A stretch of 64,000 bases of DNA from Rhodobacteraceae bacterium CG17_big_fil_post_rev_8_21_14_2_50_63_15 (lineage in GTDB: Bacteria > Pseudomonadota > Alphaproteobacteria > Rhodobacterales > Rhodobacteraceae): positions 34,370 through 98,369 of the forward strand of contig PFEY01000094.1 in NCBI GenBank assembly GCA_002783205.1, given 5' to 3'. The translations under genes were made by a program, and so were the position numbers. Positions 8,410 through 16,834 of this stretch are shown here, one piece after another. Every line of letters starts with the position of its first letter. Position 1 is the stretch's first letter. The notes under the pieces were generated by a model. The model worked only from the letters and a program-made list of their open reading frames with translations. It did no database searches and had not been told where the DNA came from.

Positions 8410-9756
8410 ATGTCCGCACACGGCACCCCGATTCCGATGACCTCGCAGCGATCCGGCCCGCTTTCCGGGCAGGCGGATGTGCCGGGGGACAAATCGATCA
8501 GCCACCGGGCGCTGATCCTGGGCGCGCTTTGCGTGGGCGAGACGGTGATCACCGGCCTGCTGGAAGGCGATGACGTGCTCGATACTGCCAAGGCGATGCG
8601 GGCCTTTGGAGCCGAGGTGACGCGCGACGCGTCAGGCATATGGCATGTGCATGGCGTGGGTGTGGGCGGCTTTGCCGAGCCGAATCAGGTGATTGATTGC
8701 GGCAATTCCGGTACTGGTGTGCGGCTCATCATGGGGGCCATGGCAACCTCGCCGATTACCGCGACCTTCACCGGAGACGCGAGCCTGAACAAGCGGCCAA
8801 TGGCGCGGGTGACAGATCCTCTGGCGCTTTTCGGGGCGCAGGCGGTGGGGCGCGCGGGTGGGCGGCTGCCGATGACGATTGTCGGCGCAGCAGAACCAGT
8901 GCCAGTGCGCTATACGGTGCCCGTTGCGTCCGCGCAGGTGAAATCCGCGGTGCTGCTCGCGGGGCTCAACGCGCCGGGGCAGACGGTGGTGATCGAGCGC
9001 GAGGCGACGCGCGATCACAGCGAGCGGATGCTGGCGGGATTCGGGGCCGAGATTGTCACCGAAGAGACCGCCGAAGGCCGGGTGATCACGCTGACCGGAC
9101 AGCCGGAACTGGTGCCTCAGAGGATCACCGTGCCGCGCGATCCCTCTTCGGCGGCGTTTCCGGTCTGTGCGGCGCTGATCGTGCCCGGATCGGATGTGCT
9201 GGTGCCCAATATCGGGCTCAACCCGACGCGTGCGGGGCTCTTTACCACGCTGCGAGAGATGGGGGCCGATCTGACCTACGAGAACCTGCGCGAGGAGGGC
9301 GGCGAGCCGGTGGCCGATCTGCGCGCGCGTTTCTCGCCCGATCTGAAGGGCATCGAGGTGCCGCCAGAGCGCGCGGCCTCGATGATCGACGAGTATCCGG
9401 TTCTGTCGGTGGTAGCGGTCTTTGCCCAAGGGGCCACGGTGATGCGCGGGGTCAAGGAGTTGCGCGTCAAGGAAAGCGACCGGATCGCAGCGATGACTGC
9501 GGGTCTGCGCGCCGGTGGCGTGACAATCGAGGACGGCCCGGACTGGTGGATTGTGCAGGGTCTTGGCCATGGCAAGGTGCCCGGCGGGCAGACCTGCGCC
9601 AGCCATCTTGATCACCGGATCGCCATGTCATTCCTCGTGATGGGCATGGCCACGCAAGCCCCGGTCAGCGTCGATGACGGCAGCCCGATCGCCACGTCCT
9701 TCCCGGTCTTCGAGGCGCTGATGGCCGGTCTTGGGGCCGATATCCGGCGTGGGTGA
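8410..9756 (+). CDS. aroA: 3-phosphoshikimate 1-carboxyvinyltransferase (EPSP synthase), class II type
   Basis: Sixth step of the shikimate pathway: transfers enolpyruvate from PEP to shikimate-3-phosphate. About 448 residues, collinear with the Agrobacterium CP4-type enzyme. The class II signature motifs are present: GDKS, RDHSE, SAQVK and NPTR, plus [14 protein letters not shown] and VKESDR. At the PEP-site loop it reads CGNSGTG, with Gly where CP4 has the Ala of NAATG. ATG at 8410 is chosen over the one at 8395 because AAAGG lies at correct spacing. The following gene is convergent. Confidence 0.96.
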   Translation: MSAHGTPIPMTSQRSGPLSGQADVPGDKSISHRALILGALCVGETVITGLLEGDDVLDTAKAMRAFGAEVTRDASGIWHVHGVGVGGFAEPNQVIDCGNSGTGVRLIMGAMATSPITATFTGDASLNKRPMARVTDPLALFGAQAVGRAGGRLPMTIVGAAEPVPVRYTVPVASAQVKSAVLLAGLNAPGQTVVIEREATRDHSERMLAGFGAEIVTEETAEGRVITLTGQPELVPQRITVPRDPSSAAFPVCAALIVPGSDVLVPNIGLNPTRAGLFTTLREMGADLTYENLREEGGEPVADLRARFSPDLKGIEVPPERAASMIDEYPVLSVVAVFAQGATVMRGVKELRVKESDRIAAMTAGLRAGGVTIEDGPDWWIVQGLGHGKVPGGQTCASHLDHRIAMSFLVMGMATQAPVSVDDGSPIATSFPVFEALMAGLGADIRRG

Positions 9757-9774
9757 CGACGGGGTTGCCCAACC

Positions 9775-10494
9775 TCAGCCCCGCCCGATGAACGGCATCT
9801 TGGTGGCCATCAGGGTCATGAACTGAACGTTGGCTTCGATCGGCAAGTCTGCCATGTGCAGCACCGCGCGACCGACATGCGCTACGTCCATGGTGGGCGG
9901 AGGACTGTCCGGGTTGGTGGCGATGATCCCCTCCAGTAACTCGGTGCGCGCATTGCCGATGTCGATCTGCCCGCAGGCGATGTCATAGGCGCGACCGTCG
10001 AGGCTGAGCGTCCTTGTAAGACCCGTTATGGCGTGTTTTGTGGTGGTATAGGCGACCGATCCCATACGTGGCACGTGGGCCGAGATCGAGCCGTTGTTGA
10101 TGATCCTCCCGCCCATCGGCACCTGCCGCCGCATCTGGCCAAAGGCCGCCTGCGCGCAGAGAAACATGCCGTGCAGGTTGACCTCCACGACTTGCCGCCA
10201 CTCGTCATAGCCAAGCTCGTCGATCATCGCTGCGCGGCCAAAGCTGCCGGCATTGTTGAAGAGCACATCGAGGCGCCCCACCTGAGCGGCGAATACGGCA
10301 AAGCAGCGCTCCACATCCTCGGGCGAGGTCACATCGCCGGGCAGGATCACCGCCTTGGGGTGGCCATCGGCCGCCGTCCGCAATGCCTCGGCGCGTCGTG
10401 CCATCAGACCCACCTGCCAGCCTGCGGTCAAAAACGCCCGTGCGCAGGCCGCGCCTATCCCGGCGCTCGCCCCGGTGATCAGAACCGTTTTCAT
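9775..10494 (-). CDS. Short-chain dehydrogenase/reductase (SDR)
   Basis: Classical SDR of 239 residues. The Rossmann glycine motif TGASAGIGAA, the NNAG block (LFNNAGSFG), catalytic Ser in NNGSISA and the YxxxK pair in AYTTTKHAITG are all present. The cofactor and substrate cannot be deduced; Arg-Arg (MARRAEAL) after the second strand favours NADP(H). The ATG overlaps the stop of the upstream helicase gene by 4 bp (ATGA), so the two are probably translated from one mRNA. This start is fixed by the TGASAGIG motif at residue 6. Confidence 0.93.
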   Translation of the reverse strand: MKTVLITGASAGIGAACARAFLTAGWQVGLMARRAEALRTAADGHPKAVILPGDVTSPEDVERCFAVFAAQVGRLDVLFNNAGSFGRAAMIDELGYDEWRQVVEVNLHGMFLCAQAAFGQMRRQVPMGGRIINNGSISAHVPRMGSVAYTTTKHAITGLTRTLSLDGRAYDIACGQIDIGNARTELLEGIIATNPDSPPPTMDVAHVGRAVLHMADLPIEANVQFMTLMATKMPFIGRG

Positions 10495-12014
10495 TGCTCT
10501 TCCTCCAGTTCCAGTGCTACAGGTCTGGCGCGCAGATCTTCCACCGTCAGCGGCACCGTAGGCTTTGAGAGCCGGTTGCGCACCACCCAGTGCAGGCGCT
10601 CTTCGGCCCGCGTGATCGCCACATAGGCGAGCCGCTTCCACAAGGGTTGTCCGGCCTCGATGCGCCCCATGCGGGCGGCGACATCGATGTCGGGGGCAAA
10701 GACCTGGACCGCGCGCCACTGGCTGCCCTGCGCCTTGTGAATCGTCACCGCCGCGCCATGCAGAAAGGTCGCACCCATGTTGGCGGCAAAGGGAATGAAG
10801 GGCTCTGCCTCATCGGGTTTCTCGATTTTCACGATGGAGGCGGCGCTGACCTGCGGATCCTCGGCGCCGATCACATGCAAGCGCGAGAATCCCGGTCGAT
10901 TGCCCGGCCCGAGATAGACCACCTGCGCGCCCTTGATCAGCCCGCGCGCTTCGAGATCGATCCGTTTCTTGCGATGCTTGAGCGGAAGTTCGATTCCGTC
11001 GCAGATGAGCGGTTCACCGGGTAGGAGTTCGGTCTCGGGGGCGCCATGCACCGCGCGAAACGCATGGATGAGGCGGATGCGTGTGGCGTTGCGCCAGACA
11101 AGGACGGGGGAGCGCGCCATCAGGTCCACCTCGACGCGCTCGGCCCATCTGACGCGTTCGTCGCGCCGCGCGGCCTCCTCGACCATCGCCTCGAACTGTG
11201 GAAAATCCAGAGCCGGATCGGCCAGTGCATGTGCCAGATCAAGGATCGGGTTGCCGGCATCCTGTCGGTGCACCCGGCTCAGCGTCAGCTTGGCGGGTGC
11301 AGGCAGCGCCTCGAACACCATGCCGCCAGTGGATTTGACGGGCGGCAATTGCGCCGGATCGCCAAAGAGCAGAAGGGTGGGAAAAATCTCCCTGAGATCG
11401 GTCAGCTGCTGCGCATCAAGCATACTCGCCTCATCGACAAACCCGATATCGAGCGGCTCCTCGCGGCGTTTCCAGCCGGTGATGAAATCGGATCCCCGCA
11501 GCCCTGCCACCGCCAGAGCGCCGGGGATGGATCTGGTCGTCTGGTAAAAGGCCAGCGCCCGGTCGAGCGCGAGATCCGTGAGCCCTTCGATGGCAGGCCG
11601 GGTGCCCTGGCCCGCCAGCCATTCGGCGATCTTCTCATATTCCGGGTGATAGACGGGGGTATAGAGGATGCGGTGGATGGTCGTCGCCGGAACCCCGCGC
11701 AGGCGCAGGACGCTCGCCGCCTTGTTGGTCGGCGCAAGGATCGCCAGGGTGCGCCGATCGCGCCGTTTGCGCCCTTCATAATCGCCCGAGACGATCTCGA
11801 GCCCCGCCTCCGTCAATGCGTGATAGAGTGCGGCCAGCAGCAGCGTCTTGCCCGATCCAGCCTTGCCGACGACGGCCATCACGGCCGATTTGCCGTCGCG
11901 CGGCGGGGTGAGCGCGCCCTCATCCAGATCGACGCCCACGCCTCGCAGCATCTCGACGATGCGGTCATGCGCCTCGGCCTGATCGGGGGAAAATGTGAGC
12001 GCGGTCTCGGACAT
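10491..12014 (-). CDS. RecD-like superfamily 1 DNA helicase / AAA ATPase
   Basis: A 507-residue SF1B-type helicase resembling RecD2 and Dda. Motif I is VVGKAGSGKT, motif Ia APTNKAASVLRLRG, motif II FVDEASMLD, motif III LLFGDPAQLPPV, motif IV/V region LTLSRVHRQD and VTIHKAQGSQW, and motif VI YVAITRAEERL. It lacks the long N-terminal domain of RecD2 and has no RecB/RecC neighbours, so it is probably a stand-alone DNA repair or replication-fork helicase. It is translationally coupled to an unrelated SDR gene. Divergent from mipZ across a 189-bp gap with a nested palindrome. Confidence 0.9.
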   Translation of the reverse strand: MSETALTFSPDQAEAHDRIVEMLRGVGVDLDEGALTPPRDGKSAVMAVVGKAGSGKTLLLAALYHALTEAGLEIVSGDYEGRKRRDRRTLAILAPTNKAASVLRLRGVPATTIHRILYTPVYHPEYEKIAEWLAGQGTRPAIEGLTDLALDRALAFYQTTRSIPGALAVAGLRGSDFITGWKRREEPLDIGFVDEASMLDAQQLTDLREIFPTLLLFGDPAQLPPVKSTGGMVFEALPAPAKLTLSRVHRQDAGNPILDLAHALADPALDFPQFEAMVEEAARRDERVRWAERVEVDLMARSPVLVWRNATRIRLIHAFRAVHGAPETELLPGEPLICDGIELPLKHRKKRIDLEARGLIKGAQVVYLGPGNRPGFSRLHVIGAEDPQVSAASIVKIEKPDEAEPFIPFAANMGATFLHGAAVTIHKAQGSQWRAVQVFAPDIDVAARMGRIEAGQPLWKRLAYVAITRAEERLHWVVRNRLSKPTVPLTVEDLRARPVALELEEEQ

Positions 12015-12059
12015 GGGCGCGACCCTAACGCCGCGGCCGGTCAGGTGCCAGCAAAAGCC

Positions 12060-12109
12060 GCGTCTTTAGGCGATCTGCAAAAGGTGCAACACCTTGTCTG
12101 CAAAGACGC
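12060..12109. other. Nested palindrome between helicase and mipZ
   Basis: Outer arms GCGTCTTT (12060-12067) and AAAGACGC (12102-12109) are perfect complements. Inside them AAGGTG-CAA-CACCTT (12081-12095) forms a second perfect stem. The right outer arm directly abuts the predicted -35 of mipZ. It could be an operator or a leader structure for the helicase mRNA. Confidence 0.5.
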
Positions 12110-12139
12110 TTGACCAGCCCTCGCACCCTTCCCTATTGC
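12110..12139 (+). promoter_or_regulatory. Predicted mipZ promoter
   Basis: TTGACC (12110-12115), an 18-bp spacer and TATTGC (12134-12139) resemble a sigma70 promoter, 64 bp before the mipZ ATG. No CtrA-type TTAA-N7-TTAA site was noticed. Confidence 0.45.
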
Positions 12140-12203
12140 AGCGCCAGACGATACTGTTTCGCAAAAATATCGCGGCTGCCCGCGACCCGAGGGGAAAGTG
12201 ATC

Positions 12204-13013
12204 ATGGCGCATATCATCGTCGTCGGCAATGAAAAGGGCGGTGCGGGCAAGTCCACCGTCTCGATGCATGTGGCCACGGCACTTGCCCGCCTTGGCCACA
12301 AGACCAGCGCACTCGATCTTGACCTGCGCCAGCGCACCTTCGGGCGCTATGCCGACAACCGAGCAAAGTTCATGAAGAAATCCGGGCTCAACTTGCCCAG
12401 CCCCCGCTTTCACGACCTGCCCGATGTGGCCAACGATCAGCTGCGCCCCGGTGAAAACGTCTATGACCGCCGCCTCTCCGCTGCTGTCGCCGCGTTGGAA
12501 CCCGACAGCGATTTCATCGTCATTGACTGCCCTGGTTCGCATACCCGCCTGAGCCAGGTCGCGCACAGTCTTGCCGACACTCTGATCACACCGCTGAACG
12601 ACAGCTTCATCGACTTTGATCTTCTCGCTCATATCGACAGCGACGGGCGCAAGATCCTCGGCCCCTCGGTCTATTCCGAAATGGTCTGGAATGCCCGTCA
12701 ACTGCGCGCGCAGGCGGGTCTGCGCGCCATCGACTGGATCGTCGTGCGCAACCGTATGGGGGCGCAGCAGATGGTCAACAAGCAGAAGATGGGAGATGCG
12801 ATCGAGGCGCTGTCGAAACGGATCGGCTTTCGGATCGCGCCCGGCTTCAACGAGCGGGTGATCTTTCGCGAACTGTTTCCACGTGGACTGACGCTCCTCG
12901 ATCTCAAGGATATCGGGGTCAAGGGGCTCAACATCTCCAACATCGCCGCCCGTCAGGAGCTGCGCGACCTCATGAAGGCCCTGAACCTGCCCGGTGTCAC
13001 GGTCAATTTCTAA
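12204..13013 (+). CDS. mipZ: MipZ, division-plane positioning ATPase
   Basis: ParA/MinD-family P-loop ATPase of about 269 residues. In Caulobacter and relatives MipZ forms bipolar gradients through ParB at the centromere and blocks FtsZ assembly except at midcell. Diagnostic sequence: deviant Walker A VVGNEKGGAGKST, DLDLRQRTFGRYADNR, Walker B FIVIDCPG, PLNDSFIDFDLL and FRELFPRGLTLLDL. ATG at 12204 (MAHIIVVGNEK) is preferred over a GTG two codons upstream because of spacing from GAGGGGAAAG. It overlaps the convergent cyclo-ligase gene by 4 bp. Confidence 0.97.
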   Translation: MAHIIVVGNEKGGAGKSTVSMHVATALARLGHKTSALDLDLRQRTFGRYADNRAKFMKKSGLNLPSPRFHDLPDVANDQLRPGENVYDRRLSAAVAALEPDSDFIVIDCPGSHTRLSQVAHSLADTLITPLNDSFIDFDLLAHIDSDGRKILGPSVYSEMVWNARQLRAQAGLRAIDWIVVRNRMGAQQMVNKQKMGDAIEALSKRIGFRIAPGFNERVIFRELFPRGLTLLDLKDIGVKGLNISNIAARQELRDLMKALNLPGVTVNF

Positions 13014-13648
13014 GGCGCGAGCCCGAGGACGATACGGTCCATCGGAATATCCCAAGGCTGCGGAAAGATCGTGACGATCTCGCAAAAGCTGTGACCAACG
13101 CCGATCGTGCGCGGGCGCGGGACGAGGGCTGCAAGCGCCATGTCGTAATAGCCCCCGCCATTGCCAAGCCGGTAGTTTTGGGCGTCCACCCCCAAGAGCG
13201 GCACGATCACCAGATCCGGGCGCAAAACCTCGGCCGTGGCGGGTACCGGGATGTTCCAGAACCCCCGCGTCATGGCGCATCCGGGATGCCAGCGGTGAAA
13301 AGCGACCGGCGCACCCTTGGCTGTGACCACAGGCAGGGCGACCTCAGCGCCGCGCAATGTCAGATCGCCGAGGAAGGACCGAAGGTCCATCTCTCCCCGT
13401 ATCGGCCAATAGCCCGCGATGATGCGCCCCTTGGGATCGCCGATCTCATCGCTGAGCGCACCCATGACGCTGTCAGACTCGGCGCGCAATTCTTCCTGCG
13501 ACAGGGTGCGCCGCGCCGCATAGAGACGCGCGCGCTCGGCCTTGCGAAAGCGGTTGACGTCGCGCCAGGTGGCGGCATCGACGACATGACCGCCGACAAG
13601 GTGATGGGCAAAACAGGGCGCCTCGCCTGGTGTATCGTCTTGGGTCAT
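13010..13648 (-). CDS. 5-formyltetrahydrofolate cyclo-ligase
   Basis: A 212-residue MTHFS-family enzyme that converts 5-formyl-THF to 5,10-methenyl-THF with ATP. Family features are FRKAERARLYAAR near residue 34, IAGYWPIRGEMDLRSFL, and the phosphate-binding LGNGGGYYD near residue 164. An N-terminal stretch of about 28 residues precedes the domain, longer than in E. coli YgfA. It lies last in an apparent VOC-EamA-cyclo-ligase transcription unit with gaps of 3 and 10 bp. In many proteobacteria this gene follows 6S RNA; there is no room for one here. Confidence 0.94.
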   Translation of the reverse strand: MTQDDTPGEAPCFAHHLVGGHVVDAATWRDVNRFRKAERARLYAARRTLSQEELRAESDSVMGALSDEIGDPKGRIIAGYWPIRGEMDLRSFLGDLTLRGAEVALPVVTAKGAPVAFHRWHPGCAMTRGFWNIPVPATAEVLRPDLVIVPLLGVDAQNYRLGNGGGYYDMALAALVPRPRTIGVGHSFCEIVTIFPQPWDIPMDRIVLGLAP

Positions 13649-13658
13649 GGCACTCCTT

Positions 13659-14558
13659 TCAAACAGGCGGGCCGGTACGTGGGTGCGGCCGGTTGCGCAG
13701 GCGGTGCTGATAGATCAGCGCCCAGAGGTTGGAGGCGAAGAGCGCTCCGATAACAACCGTCCCGCCCAGCACGGTCCAGCCGCCTGGATCCTCGCCGATC
13801 ACAGCCCAGACGAGAAGCGGGGCCAGCACGGATTCGAGCAGGATCAGCAAGGCCACCTCCGCCGAGGAAATATAGCGCGGCCCCAGAGTTAACAGGCAGG
13901 TCGAGACGCTGATGAACGCGCCATGCGCCAGAATGAGCGGCCAGTTCTGCGCCCAGATCCTCATTGGCTCTGCCAGCGGCCAGATCGCCAGCGACGCGCC
14001 CAGAAATGCAAGCGGAATGGCCGGGATCATCGACACGGCACGCAACTGCCGCGCCGCCGTCATCGCGGCGGCAAAATTGGCAGAGACGCCCACGGCGACC
14101 AGATCGCCGCTCCAGTGTGCGCCCTGTGTCTCTCCCGATCCCCAGGCGATGATCCCAAGCCCCACGAACACCCCCAGCATGGTCCAAACCATCCTTCGGC
14201 TGATCGCCTCGCCGAGAAACACCCGGCTGAATAGCGCGGCAAAGACTGGCATCGACGCCAAGATAAAGACCACATTCGCCACGCTCGTCCAACTGATCGC
14301 CAGCACGAATCCGGGGGCCGTGATCGCAATCAGCACCGTATAGATCAGTCCGGGCCTTCCCGTTCGCGCCACGGATTGAAACCCGCGCAGCCCATGCGTC
14401 ATCAGCACGCCCACAAGGATCACGCTGCCCGCCGTGAGCCCGCGCCAGAACGAGATCGACGCCGGATCGCCGTCAATCAGGCGCACAAACAACGAATCCG
14501 GCACCACGAAGAGCACACCCAGACCGGTGATCAGCACGCCCTTGAGATGCTCATGCAT
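13659..14558 (-). CDS. EamA-family DMT transporter
   Basis: A 299-residue inner-membrane protein with about ten hydrophobic helices in two EamA repeats of five, as in the drug/metabolite transporter superfamily. Repeat features include SFWRGLTAGSVILVGV and FLGEAISRRMVWTMLGVFVGL in the first half and ISSAEVALLILLESVLAPLLVW in the second. The substrate is unknown; family members export amino acids, nucleotides or related metabolites. It starts 3 bp after the VOC gene and ends 10 bp before the cyclo-ligase gene. Confidence 0.9.
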   Translation of the reverse strand: MHEHLKGVLITGLGVLFVVPDSLFVRLIDGDPASISFWRGLTAGSVILVGVLMTHGLRGFQSVARTGRPGLIYTVLIAITAPGFVLAISWTSVANVVFILASMPVFAALFSRVFLGEAISRRMVWTMLGVFVGLGIIAWGSGETQGAHWSGDLVAVGVSANFAAAMTAARQLRAVSMIPAIPLAFLGASLAIWPLAEPMRIWAQNWPLILAHGAFISVSTCLLTLGPRYISSAEVALLILLESVLAPLLVWAVIGEDPGGWTVLGGTVVIGALFASNLWALIYQHRLRNRPHPRTGPPV

Positions 14559-14561
14559 GGC

Positions 14562-14969
14562 TCATGTCGTCTTTTGATGAACTTCGATCACGTTGCCATC
14601 GGGATCATAGAAGAAAATCTGGTGCCAGCCCGCAACCGCGCGGTTGCCCCAGTCGGAATAGGGCACACCCTTGGCGTCGAGATGCGCCATGACCGCCGCG
14701 ATGTCATCGGTGCGATAGGCAATGTGACCCTGCGCCACCGGGTTGACGATCTGTCCGGCGCGAAATCCGGCCTGTGCGTCGCGCCGCGCCAGATGAGTCT
14801 GGATCGCCCCATCCCAGACAAACGCCACATCGCCGGCGTAACCCTTGTTCTTTTCCAGAACCGGAATATCGGTCTGTGGCACCTCCAGCCCAAGCACATC
14901 GCGGTAGAATGCTTCCATGTCCTCGACCCTGTCGGTCGCGAGATTGATGTGATGCAGCACCAGTTTCAT
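14562..14969 (-). CDS. VOC-family (glyoxalase/dioxygenase fold) protein
   Basis: A 135-residue vicinal-oxygen-chelate protein with paired beta-alpha-beta-beta-beta modules. Putative metal positions are His6 in LVLHHINL, His in QGHIAYRTDD and Glu in DGNVIEVHQ. The sequence FYRDVLGLEVP and FFYDPDGNVIEVHQ are typical. Reaction unknown: candidates are a lyase, a fosfomycin-resistance-like protein or a dioxygenase. The ATG at 14969 is preceded by GGGAGGAACG. It appears to be the first gene of the unit with EamA and the cyclo-ligase. Confidence 0.9.
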   Translation of the reverse strand: MKLVLHHINLATDRVEDMEAFYRDVLGLEVPQTDIPVLEKNKGYAGDVAFVWDGAIQTHLARRDAQAGFRAGQIVNPVAQGHIAYRTDDIAAVMAHLDAKGVPYSDWGNRAVAGWHQIFFYDPDGNVIEVHQKTT

Positions 14970-15099
14970 GCGTCCGTTCCTCCCTTGACGTTGACTAAAC
15001 GACCTGCCGGCAAAGGGCGAGCGAAAGATCACGCGCCCCCTCGCCAACCCTGTTGCGGCCGGTCTATGCTGAGGCAAGCCGCCAAGAAGGAGACCCACC

Positions 15100-15870
15100 A
15101 TGCCCGCTCCCGAAAACCTGTTCAAGTCCGCCCTCGCGCGGGGGGACCGGCTCTATGGCTGCTGGGCAGGCTTTGCCGATGCCTATGCCACGGAGATTCT
15201 GGCCAGCGCCGGGTTTGACTGGCTGGTGATCGATGCCGAACATGCCCCAAACGACCTGCGGACGATCTCGGCGCAACTCGCCGTGCTTGCCGGCAAGCAC
15301 AGCCAGCCAGTGGTGCGCCTGCCGATGGGAGAGGTCTGGGCGATCAAGCAGGTGCTCGACGCGGGCGCGCAGACGTTGCTCATCCCGATGGTCGAAAGCG
15401 CGGATCAGGCCCGCGCTCTGGTGCGCGCGATGCGCTATCCGCCCGACGGCCTGCGCGGCTCCGGCGCGGCTCTGGCGCGCGCCTCGCAGTTCTCCGGCGT
15501 CGCCGATTACATCCCCACCGCCAACGCGCAGATGTGCCTTTTGGTGCAGGTCGAGACGCGGGCGGGCCTCAACGCGCTCGAGGATATCCTGACGGTCGAG
15601 GGCGTCGATGGCGTCTTTATCGGGCCGTCCGATCTGGCCGCAGACATGGGGTATCTCGGCGACAGCAGCGCCGCGCCAGTGCAGGTGGCGATCAGGTCCG
15701 CGCTTGCCCGCATCGCCGCGTCGCAGAAGGCGGCAGGCATTCTCGCGCTCGACCGCACCACCGCGCTGACCTACCGCGACTGGGGCGCGCAGTTTCTGGC
15801 CGTGGGGATCGACGTGGTGATGCTGGCCCAGAGCGCGCGTGCCACGGTCGCCCGCTGGCGCGATGGCTGA
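15100..15870 (+). CDS. HpcH/HpaI-family class II aldolase
   Basis: A 256-residue metal-dependent pyruvate aldolase fold. The family cleaves 4-hydroxy-2-oxo acids (HpaI) or 2-dehydro-3-deoxyglucarate (GarL). Visible are His in VIDAEHAPNDL, Arg in VVRLP, metal ligands Glu in VQVETRAG and Asp in IGPSDLAADMG, and the LYGCWAGFADAYATEI start. The next gene is a glucokinase overlapping by 8 bp, which hints at a sugar-acid or sugar route, but the substrate is unproven. Confidence 0.92.
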   Translation: MPAPENLFKSALARGDRLYGCWAGFADAYATEILASAGFDWLVIDAEHAPNDLRTISAQLAVLAGKHSQPVVRLPMGEVWAIKQVLDAGAQTLLIPMVESADQARALVRAMRYPPDGLRGSGAALARASQFSGVADYIPTANAQMCLLVQVETRAGLNALEDILTVEGVDGVFIGPSDLAADMGYLGDSSAAPVQVAIRSALARIAASQKAAGILALDRTTALTYRDWGAQFLAVGIDVVMLAQSARATVARWRDG

Positions 15871-16807
15871 GTGGCTGCTGGCCGATGTCGGGGCATCCCA
15901 CACGCGGGTTGCGCTTGCCACGCCTGCCGGACTGGTGCCCGGCACAGCACAAACATTCCAGAATGCTGGTTTTCCGGGGCTGGCGCCCTTGCTCGCCGAC
16001 TATCTCGCGGCCCGGGAAGCCCTCCCCACGACCCTCTGCGCCGGGGTCGCCGGCCCGGTTTCCAGCGGCACCGCGCAACTGACCAATCTCGACTGGTTCA
16101 TTGACAGCCGCGTGTTGCGCAACGCGACCGGCGTTTCGGAGGTACATCTGCTCAACGACCTTCAGGCGCAGGCCTGGGCGCTTGACGATCTGGCGCCGGA
16201 GTCGGTCTTGCAGCTCGTTTCCGGCGCGCCGGACCCTTTGGGCCCGCGCCTGGTCATGGGTCTTGGCACCGGCAGCAACATCGCCGTGGCGCATCGCCTT
16301 GGCCCGCGCCCGTTCGTCCCCCCTTCGGAGGCCGGGCATTCCAGCCTGCCACATATGGATGAGGCCACCAACGCCCTCATCTCGGCGCTTGCAACGGACA
16401 TTCCCCACAAACCCTATGAGGCGCTGCTGTCGGGCCCGGGTCTGACCCGCCTGCACCGCCTGCGGACCGGCACCGTCCTGCCGCCGCCGGAAATCGTCAA
16501 CGCCCATGTCAGAGGCGAAGCCGCGGCAACCGCAACGCTCAGGGTCTTTGCGCGGCTTCTCGGCACGGTTCTGGGCAATCTTGCGCTGAGCCATATGGCG
16601 ACAGGTGGCGTCTTTCTGATCGGCGGCACGGCCCGCACCCTTGCAGCGCATCTCCTCTCGCTCGGGATGCGAGACTGTTTCACCGCAAAAGGCCCATACA
16701 CAGAGATCCTGCTGGCCATGCCGCTCACGCTCATCATCGACGATCATGCCGCAGTCACCGGCTGCGCGCACTATCTCCGGCAGGGCACGAGGCCAGAGAC
16801 AAGGTGA
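15863..16807 (+). CDS. glk: Glucokinase-family protein
   Basis: A 314-residue protein of the Glk (PF02685-type) hexokinase fold that phosphorylates glucose with ATP. The phosphate-1 loop LLADVGASHTRVAL, the sugar-binding LTNLDWFID, LLNDLQAQAWA with the catalytic Asp, GLGTGSNIA, EAGHSSLPH and the adenosine-region VFLIGGTA are present. The usual phosphate-1 form is GDVGGTNxR; here it is ADVGASHTR, so activity is likely but less certain. Start ATG at 15863 overlaps the aldolase stop by 8 bp, which indicates coupling. Confidence 0.88.
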   Translation: MAEWLLADVGASHTRVALATPAGLVPGTAQTFQNAGFPGLAPLLADYLAAREALPTTLCAGVAGPVSSGTAQLTNLDWFIDSRVLRNATGVSEVHLLNDLQAQAWALDDLAPESVLQLVSGAPDPLGPRLVMGLGTGSNIAVAHRLGPRPFVPPSEAGHSSLPHMDEATNALISALATDIPHKPYEALLSGPGLTRLHRLRTGTVLPPPEIVNAHVRGEAAATATLRVFARLLGTVLGNLALSHMATGGVFLIGGTARTLAAHLLSLGMRDCFTAKGPYTEILLAMPLTLIIDDHAAVTGCAHYLRQGTRPETR

Positions 16808-16834
16808 TGGCGAGGCGCGCAGGACGATCCCGTC

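Noticed and set aside
13010..13660. 6S RNA next to the 5-formyl-THF cyclo-ligase gene
   Set aside because: The gap to the upstream gene is only 10 bp, too short for a 6S RNA gene.
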